64,000 nucleotides of DNA from Ornithinimicrobium pekingense DSM 21552 (GCF_000421185.1 NZ_ATWJ01000008.1:248001-312000); one strand, 5' to 3'. Shown: positions 25,729-35,229, counted from the stretch's first letter. A program made the numbers and translations. Notes: generated by a model not told the origin, from the sequence alone.

Positions 25729-28700
25729 ATGACGTCGTGGTGGGGCTGGGCGCTGCGCCGTGCCCGGGCCTCGACGGGCCTGCTGCTGACCCTGCTGGCG
25801 CTGGTGACGGCCACGACCGCGATCCTGGCCGGTGCTGTCGGCTACTCCGGCGCGGCCGCCACGACCGCGGCACGCGAGGCGCTGACCGGGGCCGTCCCCG
25901 GCGAGGCCGGCATCCGGGTCCAGACCCGCCAGGCCGAGGACCCGCAGGCCCAGGACGCGGCCGCGCGGCAGCGCATCGCGCAGGCCTTCGACCCCGCCCC
26001 CGTCAGCGTGCAGCGCACGGTCGTCAGCACCCCCCGGCCGGCGTCCCTCGACGGCACCCGTCTGGACGGGGGCCTCGTCGCGGTCGCCAGCGGCTCGCTG
26101 ACAACGGACGCCCCCGGGGCCGGCGAGCGGGTCGACGTGGTGGAGGGGTCGTGGCCGCGGGAGGGCTCCCTGGAGGGCATGCTCCACGCCGGGACGGCCA
26201 CCGAGTGGGAGGTCTCGGTCGGGGACACCCTCGAGGTCGGCGGCGCCGAGGTCGCCGTGGTCGGGCTGTGGCGCCCGGTCGACGCCGAGGACGCCTTCTG
26301 GTTCGGCGACCCTCTCGTCGCCGCCGGCCGCGACGGCGACCAGCGCGGCCCGCTGGTCGTGGCGCCGGGGTCGGTCGGCGACCTGGTGGACGCCCCGTTC
26401 GTGCGGTGGACCGTCCAGCCCGACGCCTCGCAGATCCAGCCCGACGACCTCGCCCACCTCGCCTCGGCGGCCGGCAGCCTGCGCTCGTCGCTGAAGACCC
26501 CCGAGGTCGAGGTCCGCGGCGTGACGGTCGACGGCGACCTCGCCCCGACGGCCGCGACCGCCTCCCGCAACCTGGCCACCGCCAACGCGCTCGGCGTCAT
26601 CCCGCTCTCGGTGCTGACGCTGGTGACCCTGCTCGCGGTCACCCAGCTGGCCCGGCTGCTGTCGACCACCCGCGAGGCGCAGGCGCAGCTGCTCGTCGCG
26701 CGTGGCGCCACGCGCACACAGGTCCTCGTGGGCACCGTCGCCGAGGCCGCCGTCGTGACGGTCGTCGGTGCGGCGCTCGGCGCGCTGGCGGCGTGGGCGG
26801 TGCTGGGCACGGTGCCGGCCGGCGACGCCCAGGGGGCCACGGTGGTCCGTGTCGCCGCGGTCTCCGGTCTCGCGGTCCTCGCCGTGCTCGCGGCCGTCGC
26901 CGTGCTGCAGGTGCGGCGCCTGACCGCCGGCGGCCGCGCCGACATGTCCGGCCGGACCCGGGCGGCCACCGCCCTGGCCACGCTCGTCCTCGTGCTCGGC
27001 GCCGCGGCCGTCGCCTGGTGGCAGCTGCGCCGGACCGGTTCGCCCCTCGTCACCCGCGAGGACGGGACGCTCGGGACCGACCTCGTGGCCGGTGCCGCGC
27101 CCGCGCTGCTGCTGGCCGCCGCCGCCGTGGTCGCCATGGCGCTCCTGGGTCCCCTGGGCCGGCTCGCGGAGAGCCTCACCCGGCCGTCGCGCCGGGCCGG
27201 CGGTCACCTCGCCGCCGCGCAGGTCTCCCGGCGGCTGCCCGTGTATGCCGTGCCGGCCGTGCTCACCGTCCTCGCCGTCGGTGCCACCACGCTCGCGGGC
27301 CTGTACTCCGGCACCTCCGCCGCGCTCCGGGACAACCTCGCCGCCGTCGCCCAGGGCGCACCGGTCCGGGCCAGCCTCGACGAGCCGCCCCGCACCACCG
27401 CGCCAGGCGCCGTGCCGGCCCCGCCCGCCCTGCCCGAGGTCCCGGGCAGCACCTCCACCCCCGTCTGGCTCGACGCGGACGCCCGGCTGGGCGACCTGAC
27501 GCTGCCGTTGACGATGGCTGACGTCGAGGAGCTGGGACGGGTCGCCAGCGTGCCCGACCTGCCGGAGGACGCGCCGCTGGTCCCGGCCGACGCCCTGACC
27601 ACCGAGGCCGCGGCCCGGGAGGGCCTGGCCGTGCCCGAGGGGACCCGGGAGGTCACCGCCGTCCTCGACGTCGAGCTGACCGTCCCCGAGCGCGACCTGA
27701 CGACGATCCAGCGCGGCTTCGAGCAGACGGTCAGGGACGTCCAGGAGGGCACCTACGGCGCACCGCAGGAGGACCTGGAGGCCGCCCGGTCGGCGGCGCG
27801 CCAGATGACCGACTCCATGCTGCTGACCTCCATGGGACAGGTCGAGTGGGGCGTCACGCTGCTGCTCGTCGAGCAGGGCAGCGGGCTCTACCAGGAGGTC
27901 AGCTCCGCCCCGGTCACGGTCGACCTGCCGCAGGTGCGGCCGCCGTGGCTCGACCTCGACGCGGCAGCCGACCCGGCGCCGGGCGAGGACCCGGTCGCGG
28001 AGGTGCCCGAGGGCACGGTCGTGGACTACACGCTGGCGCAGGTCCGTCAGGGCGGCGGCAGCGCCGACCTGACGTTCACCCTCCCCGAGGGCACGGCCTG
28101 GACGCTGACGGGGGTCCGGCTGTCCACGCCGCGCCACCAGGACTCCTTCTGGGGGTTCGTCTCCCCCGCGGTGGAGGCGAGCCTGTCCCTGCGGACCGAC
28201 GACGGCACCGACCTGCTGGGTGCCCCGACCGCCGGGTGGGGCTCGGACCAGCTCGCCACGCCGGAGGCGGTCGCCAGGGCTGAGGAGGCCAACGCCGGGC
28301 TCGACCCGGAGGAGACCACGACGACCGTCCTCCCGGACGGGAGCGTGCTGGTCTCCGACGGCGCCACCGCGGTCTTCGGCGCGCTGGACACCAGCGGGCC
28401 GAGGTGGTCGATCAGCGCCGACTCCGACCACCTCTTCCCGGAGGCGGCCACGGTGGGGCCCGGGCTGGAGGTGGAGGATGCCACCGTGACGGGGCACGGT
28501 GCTCCGCCACCGGACGACGTCCCGTCCGAGGATGCCGCGCTGCCGGTCGCGCTCACCGTCCAGGCCGCCCGGGCCGCCTCGCTCACCCTGGGCGACCGCG
28601 CCGAGCTGACCGCGTTCAGCACCCGGCTGCCGGTGCGGGTGGCCGCCGTGGTGCCGGCCGTCCCCGGCACGCTGGCCCCGCAGGCGGTGCTGCTCGACCG

Positions 28701-29304
28701 TGACACCGTCGCCGCCCACTACGCGCAGGCGGGGCGCACGCTGCCCCACCCCACCGAGCTGTGGGTCCGCCCGGCCGGCGGGGACGCGGCCCCCGTCGTC
28801 GAGGAGCTCGCCGGGGCCGAGGGCGTCGGCGCCGTCGCCGGACCCGGCCGGGTCGCCGTCACCGACGCGACCAGCGCCGCCCGCCTGGTCTTCTGGGTCG
28901 CCTCCGCCGGCGCCGTGCTCCTCGCCGTCACCGGCATCGCGGCGGTGGCCGCCACGCTGCTCGGCCACCGGCGGGCCGAGGTCGCGGTGCTGCGCGCCCT
29001 GGGTATGCCGCCGCGCACCCAGGCGCGCTCCCGCGCCCTGGAGCTGGGCGGGGTCGTGCTGGCCTCGATCGCGCTGGGCCTCGTGGCCTCCTGGCTCGTG
29101 GGGCTGGCCGTGGTGCCCGAGCTGGCGCTGTCCACGACCCTCCCCGGGCAGGTGTCCCTGCCCTCGGCGCTCCTGCTGGAGCCGGGGCCGTGGGCGGTGC
29201 TGCTGGGCGTCGGCCTCGTCGCGGTCCTCGCGGTCGTGCTGCTGCAGGCCGGGCGGGTGCGTGCGCAGGCCCTCGACGGCGACTACCGGGAGGAGATCCG
29301 GTGA
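25729..29304 (+). CDS. Large FtsX/MacB-type ABC transporter permease
   Basis: About 1191 residues. One N-terminal membrane helix (LLLTLLALVTATTAILAGAVG, about 18-40), a large outside domain to about 280, then a set of membrane helices (near 285-310, 340-365, 385-405, 410-430, 450-480). A second long outside region with acidic character spans about 530-1040, and the last three helices (about 1045-1175) form a typical FtsX domain with the ALGMPPRTQARSRALEL coupling segment. Such permeases move no classic solute but drive extraction or signalling across the envelope. It overlaps the next permease by four bases (GTGA). Confidence 0.82.
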   Translation: MTSWWGWALRRARASTGLLLTLLALVTATTAILAGAVGYSGAAATTAAREALTGAVPGEAGIRVQTRQAEDPQAQDAAARQRIAQAFDPAPVSVQRTVVSTPRPASLDGTRLDGGLVAVASGSLTTDAPGAGERVDVVEGSWPREGSLEGMLHAGTATEWEVSVGDTLEVGGAEVAVVGLWRPVDAEDAFWFGDPLVAAGRDGDQRGPLVVAPGSVGDLVDAPFVRWTVQPDASQIQPDDLAHLASAAGSLRSSLKTPEVEVRGVTVDGDLAPTAATASRNLATANALGVIPLSVLTLVTLLAVTQLARLLSTTREAQAQLLVARGATRTQVLVGTVAEAAVVTVVGAALGALAAWAVLGTVPAGDAQGATVVRVAAVSGLAVLAVLAAVAVLQVRRLTAGGRADMSGRTRAATALATLVLVLGAAAVAWWQLRRTGSPLVTREDGTLGTDLVAGAAPALLLAAAAVVAMALLGPLGRLAESLTRPSRRAGGHLAAAQVSRRLPVYAVPAVLTVLAVGATTLAGLYSGTSAALRDNLAAVAQGAPVRASLDEPPRTTAPGAVPAPPALPEVPGSTSTPVWLDADARLGDLTLPLTMADVEELGRVASVPDLPEDAPLVPADALTTEAAAREGLAVPEGTREVTAVLDVELTVPERDLTTIQRGFEQTVRDVQEGTYGAPQEDLEAARSAARQMTDSMLLTSMGQVEWGVTLLLVEQGSGLYQEVSSAPVTVDLPQVRPPWLDLDAAADPAPGEDPVAEVPEGTVVDYTLAQVRQGGGSADLTFTLPEGTAWTLTGVRLSTPRHQDSFWGFVSPAVEASLSLRTDDGTDLLGAPTAGWGSDQLATPEAVARAEEANAGLDPEETTTTVLPDGSVLVSDGATAVFGALDTSGPRWSISADSDHLFPEAATVGPGLEVEDATVTGHGAPPPDDVPSEDAALPVALTVQAARAASLTLGDRAELTAFSTRLPVRVAAVVPAVPGTLAPQAVLLDRDTVAAHYAQAGRTLPHPTELWVRPAGGDAAPVVEELAGAEGVGAVAGPGRVAVTDATSAARLVFWVASAGAVLLAVTGIAAVAATLLGHRRAEVAVLRALGMPPRTQARSRALELGGVVLASIALGLVASWLVGLAVVPELALSTTLPGQVSLPSALLLEPGPWAVLLGVGLVAVLAVVLLQAGRVRAQALDGDYREEIR

Positions 29305-32105
29305 CCGGCCGGCACAGCGCGCGCCGCGGGCGGGGGACCACGCCCGCCGGGCTGGCCTGGCGCCAGTTCGCCGCGGACCCGTGGGTGTCGGCCGCCCTGG
29401 CCCTCCTCGTCGGCCTCGTCTCGTTGCTGGTCACTGCCGTGCCACGGGCCCTGGAGGACGTGCAGGCCCGCCAGCTCGCCCAGGACGTCAGCGCGCTGTC
29501 CGCCCTGCAGCGCGACGTCACCGGGGCCTGGGGCACCACGGTCGAGTCACCCTTCGCCGTCGACCCGGCGGACGGGCAGGCGACCGACCCCTGGCAGCCC
29601 TTCCGCGACGGCGCCGAGCAGGTGCGGCTGGCGCAGCCGGAGCCCCTGCGCTCCCTGCTGCAGCCGGCGCAGATGCACTCCTACCTCACCAGCGACATCA
29701 CGACGGTCCCGCCGATCGAGTCGACCTACTACGCCGCCACGGTCACCGTCTTCGCCGACCCCGACCTGGAGCGCCACGTCGAGCTCGTCGAGGGCGAGTG
29801 GCCCGAGCTGCGGGCCCCCGCGGGCCCCGACCCGGACGCCCCCGTCGGCCGCACCCGGCCCGCCGGCACCCAGCCGGACCAGGAGGAGGACGCAGCCCGC
29901 ACGACCGTACCGGTGGTGATCCTGGACGAGGCGGCGGAGCGGACGCACTGGGAGGTCGGGGACGAGATCGGCGGAGGGCTGGAGCTGGTGGGCACCTACC
30001 GTCCCGTGGACCCCGACGACCCCCGCTGGCAGCACGTGCCCAACGGGACCTCCATGGGCATCCTGGCCGACCCCAACCGCGGGGAGGCCGCACAGGTCAC
30101 GGCATACCTGAGCCCGCGCAACCGCGGCAGCCTCGGGCCGCCCGCCTCGGTCCGGACCCAGCTCTGGTATCCCGTCGACACGTCCGCGCTCACCACCGAC
30201 CGCGTCGACACCACCCTGGTGCGCCGCCAGCTGACGCGCATGCTCGCCCAGCAGCACGTGATCGTGCCGGCGGGCGACCCCTCGCTGGGCACCCTCGAGG
30301 GTCCGCAGGTCCCGTCGTTCACGACCGAGCTCACCTCGGCCCTGGACCAGGTCGCCCGCCAGCAGCGCGCCACCTCCTCGCTGCTGGCGGTCGTCGCCGC
30401 CGGCCCGCTCGGTGTCGCGGCGGCCGTGACCGCCCTGGGCGCACGCCTCGTCGTGCAGCGCCGGCGCCCGGCACTGGCCCTGACGCTGGCGCGCGGTGCC
30501 AGCCCGGTGCAGCTGCGCCGCCTGGTGGCGGCGGAGGGTCTTGCCCTCGGCGTCCCCGCCGCGCTGGCCGGCCACCTGGTGGCGCGTGCGGTGCTGCCCG
30601 GCCCCGGGCGGTGGTGGGAGTGGGCGGCGACAGCGGTCGTCGCGCTGGTCCCCGCCGTCGCCCTGGCTGCCTCGCTGGAGGACGCCTCCCTGCTGCAGCG
30701 CCGCAGCGACCTGTCGGCCCGCGGGCGCAGCCGGTGGCGCTGGGTGGTCGAGGTGGCCGTGCTCGGCCTGGCCGCGCTGGCGACCTGGCGGCTGCTGGAC
30801 CGCGAGGCGCGCGGGGACGAGGCGGCCGAGTCGGGCATCGACCTGCTGGCCGCCGCGGCGCCGGTGCTGCTCGCCCTGGCGGCCTGCGTCGTGGCGCTGC
30901 GCCTCTACCCGCTGCCGCTCGGCCTGCTCACCCGGGTGCTGCGCGGCCGCTCCTCGCTCACCCCCTTCCTCGGGGCGGCCCGCGCGCTGCGGGACCCCTC
31001 CGGAGGTCTCGTGCCGGCCCTGTCCGTGGTCCTCGGCACCTCCGTCGCCCTGGTCAGCGCCGTGCTGCTGACGACGGTCACCCAGGGCGCGGAGGCGGCG
31101 GCGTGGCAGGGCAACGGTGCGTCCGTGCGGCTCACCGGTCCTGTCGTCGACGACGCGCTCGTCCAGCAGATCTCGCAGGTCGACGGTGTCACCGCCGTCG
31201 CCCGCGTCCGTGACCTCGGCTCCCGCCTCGACCTCGTCGTCGACGGGGAGCGGCAGAGCCTGCGCCTGCTCATCGCCGACGACGGCCTGGAGCGGGTGCT
31301 GGCCCCGCCGTCGCAGGCGGCCGGTCCGCCCGAGGCTTTCTGGGACGAGGAGGGCCCGGTGCCGCTCGCGGTCGGCGGGGACGTGTCCGTGACCACCGGC
31401 GAGGGCACGCTGGGCACCCTGCGTGACCCGGTGCGCGTCGTGGGCGCCCTCGACGACGTGCCCGGGGTCCAGACCCCCGGTAGCTGGGCGCTGGTCGAGC
31501 GCTCCCGGTGGGAGGCGGCGGGCCGCACCACGCCGCTGGCCAGGACCGCTCTCGTCGCGGTCGGCGAGGGGCAGGACCCCGGACGGGTCGCCGAGGAGGT
31601 CCGCGGGCTCATCGGCTCGGGGGTCGTCACGACCGTGCAGGAGGAGCTCGACGACTTCACCTCGGCCCCCGTGACCACCGGGCTGACGCGGGCGTTCGTC
31701 GGGGCCGCCCTGGTCAGCGGCCTGCTCACCGTGCTCGCCATCGTCGTGGTGCAGCTCATGGGCGCCTCGGCGCGCACCCGCCTGCTCGCCGTCCTGCGCA
31801 CCCTGGGCCTGGGCCCCCGCCAGACGCGGGCCCTCACCTCGTGGGAGCTGGGCCCGCTGCTGGTCACCTCGCTGGTGGTCGGCGCCGTGCTCGGGCTGGC
31901 GGTGCCGTGGGTGCTCGTGCGGGCCGTCGACCTGCGCGGCCTCACCGGGGGCGGCGCGCAGCCCGCCCTCTCCCTGGACCCGGTGACCGTCGGCGGGGTC
32001 CTGCTCACCGTCGTGCTCACGGTCGTCCTGGCCGTGTCCGTCAGCGCCTGGCTCGCCGGGCGCACCAACCTCGCGCAGTCGCTGCGCGTCGGGGAGGAAC
32101 GATGA
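29301..32105 (+). CDS. Second large FtsX-type ABC transporter permease
   Basis: About 934 residues. An N-terminal membrane helix (VSAALALLVGLVSLLVTAVP near 28-47) precedes an outside domain of about 290 residues. A first helix bundle follows (LLAVVAAGPLGVAAAVTALGARL onward, 360-560), then a second outside region (about 600-790) and a final three-helix FtsX domain (AFVGAALVSGLLTVLAIVVVQLM, then LRTLGLGPRQTRALTSWELGPLL). It is the partner of the upstream permease, with which it likely forms a heterodimer. Start GTG 29301 overlaps the previous stop; the next ATPase overlaps by ATGA. Confidence 0.82.
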   Translation: MTGRHSARRGRGTTPAGLAWRQFAADPWVSAALALLVGLVSLLVTAVPRALEDVQARQLAQDVSALSALQRDVTGAWGTTVESPFAVDPADGQATDPWQPFRDGAEQVRLAQPEPLRSLLQPAQMHSYLTSDITTVPPIESTYYAATVTVFADPDLERHVELVEGEWPELRAPAGPDPDAPVGRTRPAGTQPDQEEDAARTTVPVVILDEAAERTHWEVGDEIGGGLELVGTYRPVDPDDPRWQHVPNGTSMGILADPNRGEAAQVTAYLSPRNRGSLGPPASVRTQLWYPVDTSALTTDRVDTTLVRRQLTRMLAQQHVIVPAGDPSLGTLEGPQVPSFTTELTSALDQVARQQRATSSLLAVVAAGPLGVAAAVTALGARLVVQRRRPALALTLARGASPVQLRRLVAAEGLALGVPAALAGHLVARAVLPGPGRWWEWAATAVVALVPAVALAASLEDASLLQRRSDLSARGRSRWRWVVEVAVLGLAALATWRLLDREARGDEAAESGIDLLAAAAPVLLALAACVVALRLYPLPLGLLTRVLRGRSSLTPFLGAARALRDPSGGLVPALSVVLGTSVALVSAVLLTTVTQGAEAAAWQGNGASVRLTGPVVDDALVQQISQVDGVTAVARVRDLGSRLDLVVDGERQSLRLLIADDGLERVLAPPSQAAGPPEAFWDEEGPVPLAVGGDVSVTTGEGTLGTLRDPVRVVGALDDVPGVQTPGSWALVERSRWEAAGRTTPLARTALVAVGEGQDPGRVAEEVRGLIGSGVVTTVQEELDDFTSAPVTTGLTRAFVGAALVSGLLTVLAIVVVQLMGASARTRLLAVLRTLGLGPRQTRALTSWELGPLLVTSLVVGAVLGLAVPWVLVRAVDLRGLTGGGAQPALSLDPVTVGGVLLTVVLTVVLAVSVSAWLAGRTNLAQSLRVGEER

Positions 32106-33082
32106 ACCACACCGACACCCGCACCCCCGACCGGGCCCGGGCCGCCGCGCCGACCCCCGTCGTGCGCGAGCACGGCGGGCCGGACATCTGGTGCGAGGAC
32201 CTGGTCCGCATCTACTCCACCGAGGGGGTCGAGGTGCAGGCACTGCAGGGCCTCAACCTCGTGGTCGACCCCGGTGACGTCGTCGCGCTCGTCGGGGCCT
32301 CCGGCTCGGGCAAGTCGACCCTGCTGGGCATCCTCTCCGGCCTCGACCGCCCCACCGGCGGCCGCGCCCGCGTCGCCGGCGTCGACCTGCTGACGATGAG
32401 CCGTGCGCAGCGGGTCGACTACCAGCGGCACGTCGTCGGCTTCGTCTGGCAGCAGACCTCGCGCAACCTGCTGCCCTTCCTCACCGCCGCCGACAACGTG
32501 GCGCTGCCGATGGTCATCAGCAGCCGCACCGACCGCGCCGCCCGGGTCGGCGAACTGCTGGACCTGCTCGGCGTGGCCGACTGCGCCGACCGGCGCCCCT
32601 CCCAGCTGTCGGGCGGGCAGCAGCAGCGGGTCGCGATCGCCACCGCCCTGGCCAACTCGCCCGCCGTGCTCCTCGCCGACGAGCCCACCGGAGAGCTCGA
32701 CGACACCGCGTCCGAGCAGGTGCTCGAGGCGATGCGCTCCGCGGCCGCGGAGCTGGGGACCACCGTGCTGGTCGTCACGCACGACCCCACCGTGTCCGAC
32801 CACGTGCGGCGCACCGTGCAGATCCGCGACGGCCGCACCTCCACCGAGGTCCTGCGTCAGCGGGTCGTCGGCGAGGACGGCGTGGAGCGGGTCGTGGCGC
32901 GGGAGTACACCGTGATCGACCGCGCCGGCCGCATCCAGCTGCCCCGCCAGCACGTGCACGAGCTCGGGCTGCACGACCGCGTGCGCCTGGAGAAGGAGGC
33001 CGACCACGTGCAGGTGTGGGCCGACGACCAGGACCACGGGCTCCCCACGGACGACGCCGCGGGGACGGAGGAGGCGCGATGA
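32102..33082 (+). CDS. ABC transporter ATP-binding protein with AbrB-like C-terminal tail
   Basis: A 326-residue ATPase of the LolD/MacB/FtsE type. Walker A GASGSGKST, signature LSGGQQQRVAIA, Walker B VLLADEPTGELD and the H-loop VVTHDPT are complete and end near residue 240. The last 70-80 residues are extra: TVIDRAGRIQLPRQHVHELGL followed by DRVRLEKEADHVQVW looks like one AbrB/MazE swapped-hairpin strand set. This could dimerise or bind nucleic acid; that reading is inference. ATG 32102 overlaps the permease stop, and the stop overlaps the next ATPase start. Confidence 0.85.
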   Translation: MNHTDTRTPDRARAAAPTPVVREHGGPDIWCEDLVRIYSTEGVEVQALQGLNLVVDPGDVVALVGASGSGKSTLLGILSGLDRPTGGRARVAGVDLLTMSRAQRVDYQRHVVGFVWQQTSRNLLPFLTAADNVALPMVISSRTDRAARVGELLDLLGVADCADRRPSQLSGGQQQRVAIATALANSPAVLLADEPTGELDDTASEQVLEAMRSAAAELGTTVLVVTHDPTVSDHVRRTVQIRDGRTSTEVLRQRVVGEDGVERVVAREYTVIDRAGRIQLPRQHVHELGLHDRVRLEKEADHVQVWADDQDHGLPTDDAAGTEEAR

Positions 33083-33819
33083 CCCAGCACACCGCATACC
33101 CCGGGACCCCCGGCACGAGCGGCGCGGTGCTCACCGCGCGCGACCTGCGCCGCACCTTCGGCACGGGCGCGGCCCAGGTGCACGCCCTGGCCGGTGTCGA
33201 CCTCGAGGTGCCCGCGGGCCGGCTGACGGTCGTGCGGGGGCCGTCCGGCTCGGGCAAGACCACGCTGCTCAACCTGCTCGGCGGCCTGGACCGGCCGACC
33301 TCCGGGGAGGTGGTGCTCGACGACGGCCGGGTGCTGTCGGCCCTGCCCGAGCGGGACGTGCTGGCGGTGCGGCGCGAGCGGATCGGCTACGTCTTCCAGA
33401 GCTTCGGTCTGGTCCCGGTGCTGTCCGCGGCAGAGAACGTCGAGGTGCCGCTGCGGCTGCAGCGCACCGCACCGGTGGAGCGGGCGAAGCGGGTCGCCGA
33501 GGTCCTCGAGCTCGTGGGGCTGGGACGGCACGCGACGCAGCGTCCCTACGAGCTGTCCGGCGGCCAGCAGCAGCGGGTCGGCATCGCCCGCGCCCTCGTC
33601 TCCCGGCCCGACATCCTGATCGCCGACGAGCCCACGGGGCAGCTCGACTCGGAGACGGCCGGCACGATCATGGACCTGCTCGTCGAGCTCACGCACAGCC
33701 GCGGGATCGCCTCCGTGGTCTCCACCCACGACGCCGTGCTCATCGGCCGGGCCGACCAGCTGGTCGAGCTGCATGACGGGAAGCGCGTGACGGTGGCACC
33801 ATCAGGGGATGAGCACTGA
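33079..33819 (+). CDS. ABC transporter ATP-binding protein (LolD/MacB type)
   Basis: A 246-residue ATPase. Walker A GPSGSGKTT, signature LSGGQQQRVGIARAL, Walker B ILIADEPTGQLD and H-loop STHD are all present, and the spacing is that of lipoprotein-export/FtsE-like ATPases. With the previous ATPase it gives two distinct nucleotide-binding subunits for the two permeases, so a fully hetero-oligomeric transporter is likely. Its 3' end overlaps the DivIVA-like gene by 11 bases. Confidence 0.88.
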   Translation: MTQHTAYPGTPGTSGAVLTARDLRRTFGTGAAQVHALAGVDLEVPAGRLTVVRGPSGSGKTTLLNLLGGLDRPTSGEVVLDDGRVLSALPERDVLAVRRERIGYVFQSFGLVPVLSAAENVEVPLRLQRTAPVERAKRVAEVLELVGLGRHATQRPYELSGGQQQRVGIARALVSRPDILIADEPTGQLDSETAGTIMDLLVELTHSRGIASVVSTHDAVLIGRADQLVELHDGKRVTVAPSGDEH

Positions 33820-34141
33820 CGACCAGCCCACCGTGCCCGTCCCGGACGGGGTGGCGGAGGGCGACCTGCCCGAGCCCGGTGAGTTCCCGACGACCCGCGT
33901 CCACCAGGGTTACCGGCCCGAGCAGGTCGACGCGCTGATCGAGGACGTCTTCGACGCGGTCCGCAGCGGCGGGCCCGCACCGTCCATCGCCGACGCCAAG
34001 TTCGAGCCCACGCGCGGGGTGCGCAAGGGCTACGAGGAGGAGGCGGTCGATACCTACCTCGACGAGCTCTCCGAGGCGGTGGGCCAGCAGCCGACCCCCG
34101 AGCCCGACGACGGCACCGGGACCTCGCACGAGGTGGAGTGA
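33809..34141 (+). CDS. Small protein with two DivIVA-like motifs
   Basis: A 110-residue acidic protein without a membrane segment. It carries two copies of a short unit: FPTTRVHQGYRPEQVDALIEDV (about 26-47) and FEPTRGVRKGYEEEAVDTYLDEL (about 65-87), both of the form F-x3-R-x3-GY-x4-VD. This matches the start of the DivIVA/Wag31 domain, which binds curved membrane and helps place polar growth machinery. The long coiled coil of true DivIVA is missing. Being last in the transporter operon suggests a possible localisation or adaptor role, which is inference. Confidence 0.65.
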   Translation: MSTDDQPTVPVPDGVAEGDLPEPGEFPTTRVHQGYRPEQVDALIEDVFDAVRSGGPAPSIADAKFEPTRGVRKGYEEEAVDTYLDELSEAVGQQPTPEPDDGTGTSHEVE

Positions 34142-34150
34142 GGCCCCGCA

Positions 34151-34156
34151 TAGGGT
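34151..34156 (+). promoter_or_regulatory. -10 element TAGGGT for galE (leaderless)
   Basis: TAGGGT, six bases, ATG 34163. This suggests galE has its own promoter even though it lies only 21 bases after the DivIVA-like gene. Confidence 0.45.
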
Positions 34157-34162
34157 GAGGAC

Positions 34163-35185
34163 ATGCGCGTCCTCGTGACCGGCGGTGCCGGCTACATCGG
34201 CTCCCACACCGTCCTGCAGCTGCTCGCGGCCGGCCACGACGTGGTGGTGGTCGACGACTTTCGAAACGCCAAGCCTGCCGTGGTCGAGCGGCTCGAGGAG
34301 CTCTCCGGGCGTCACGTCCCCGTGCACGCCTTCGACGTCGCCGACCGCGACAAGCTCGACGTCGTCATGAGCGACCCGTCGGCCCCGGTCGAGGCCGTGG
34401 TGCACTTCGCCGCCCTCAAGGCGGTCGGGGAGTCGGTGGCCCGGCCGGTCGCCTACTACCGCAACAACATCGACGCGACCCTGGAGGTGGTCGACGCGAT
34501 GGTCCGCCACGGCGTGCGCCACCTGGTCTTCTCCTCCTCCGCCACGGTCTACGGCGCCGACGCACCGGTCCCGATGACCGAGGACCTGCCGACCTCGGCC
34601 ACCAACCCCTACGGCTGGACCAAGGTGATGAACGAGCAGATCCTGCGCGACGTCGTCGTGGCCCACCCCCAGCTGCGGGTCGCGCTCCTGCGCTACTTCA
34701 ACCCCGTCGGGGCCCACCCCAGCGGCCGCATCGGCGAGGACCCCTCGGACATCCCCAACAACCTCATGCCCTACGTCGCCCAGGTGGCGGTGGGCCGCCG
34801 GGAGAGGCTGTCGGTCTTCGGCGACGACTACGACACCCCGGACGGCACGGGGGTGCGCGACTACATCCACGTCGAGGACCTGGCCGCCGGCCACGTCGCG
34901 GCGCTCGACCGGATCAGCAGCCACGACCGGCCGCTGTCGGTGTGGAACCTCGGGTCGGGCACCGGCACCTCGGTGCTGGAGCTCGTGCGCGCGTTCGAGG
35001 AGGCCAGCGGGCGTCCCGTGCCCTACGAGGTGGTGGACCGCCGGCCCGGCGACGTCGCGGTCTCCTACGCCGACCCCTCCCTGGCCGAGCGGGAGCTGGG
35101 CTGGCGCACGACCCGGACGGTGCGCGACATGTGCGCCGACACCTGGCGCTGGCAGCAGGGCAACCCGGAGGGCTACCCCGGGTGA
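34163..35185 (+). CDS. galE: UDP-glucose 4-epimerase
   Basis: A 340-residue extended SDR enzyme interconverting UDP-glucose and UDP-galactose. NAD loop GGAGYIGSH at 7-15, VVVDDF for ribose binding, the Ser/Tyr/Lys site (FSSSATVYG and the later NPYGWTK), LRYFNPVGAHPSGRIGEDP and the RDYIHVEDLAAGH signature are all present. Length equals the family norm. It supplies galactose for surface polymers or the Leloir pathway. Confidence 0.95.
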   Translation: MRVLVTGGAGYIGSHTVLQLLAAGHDVVVVDDFRNAKPAVVERLEELSGRHVPVHAFDVADRDKLDVVMSDPSAPVEAVVHFAALKAVGESVARPVAYYRNNIDATLEVVDAMVRHGVRHLVFSSSATVYGADAPVPMTEDLPTSATNPYGWTKVMNEQILRDVVVAHPQLRVALLRYFNPVGAHPSGRIGEDPSDIPNNLMPYVAQVAVGRRERLSVFGDDYDTPDGTGVRDYIHVEDLAAGHVAALDRISSHDRPLSVWNLGSGTGTSVLELVRAFEEASGRPVPYEVVDRRPGDVAVSYADPSLAERELGWRTTRTVRDMCADTWRWQQGNPEGYPG

Positions 35186-35197
35186 GGCACGCCTCGC

Positions 35198-35220
35198 CTA
35201 CTACGGGACCGTCGTAGTAG
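35198..35220. promoter_or_regulatory. BlaI-type operator overlapping the blaI promoter
   Basis: CTACTACG-N7-CGTAGTAG, perfect 8-base arms. TACTAC/GTAGTA is the half-site of actinobacterial BlaI regulators. It overlaps the -10 TAGACT, so BlaI probably represses its own gene. Confidence 0.7.
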
Positions 35221-35223
35221 ACT
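35218..35223 (+). promoter_or_regulatory. -10 element TAGACT for blaI (leaderless)
   Basis: TAGACT, six bases, ATG 35230; overlaps the operator palindrome by three bases. Confidence 0.5.
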
Positions 35224-35229
35224 GACGGG

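Noticed and set aside
25672-28968. Long minus-strand open frame opposite the first FtsX permease
   Set aside because: No family sequence, composition typical of antisense frames; the plus strand codes a clear permease.
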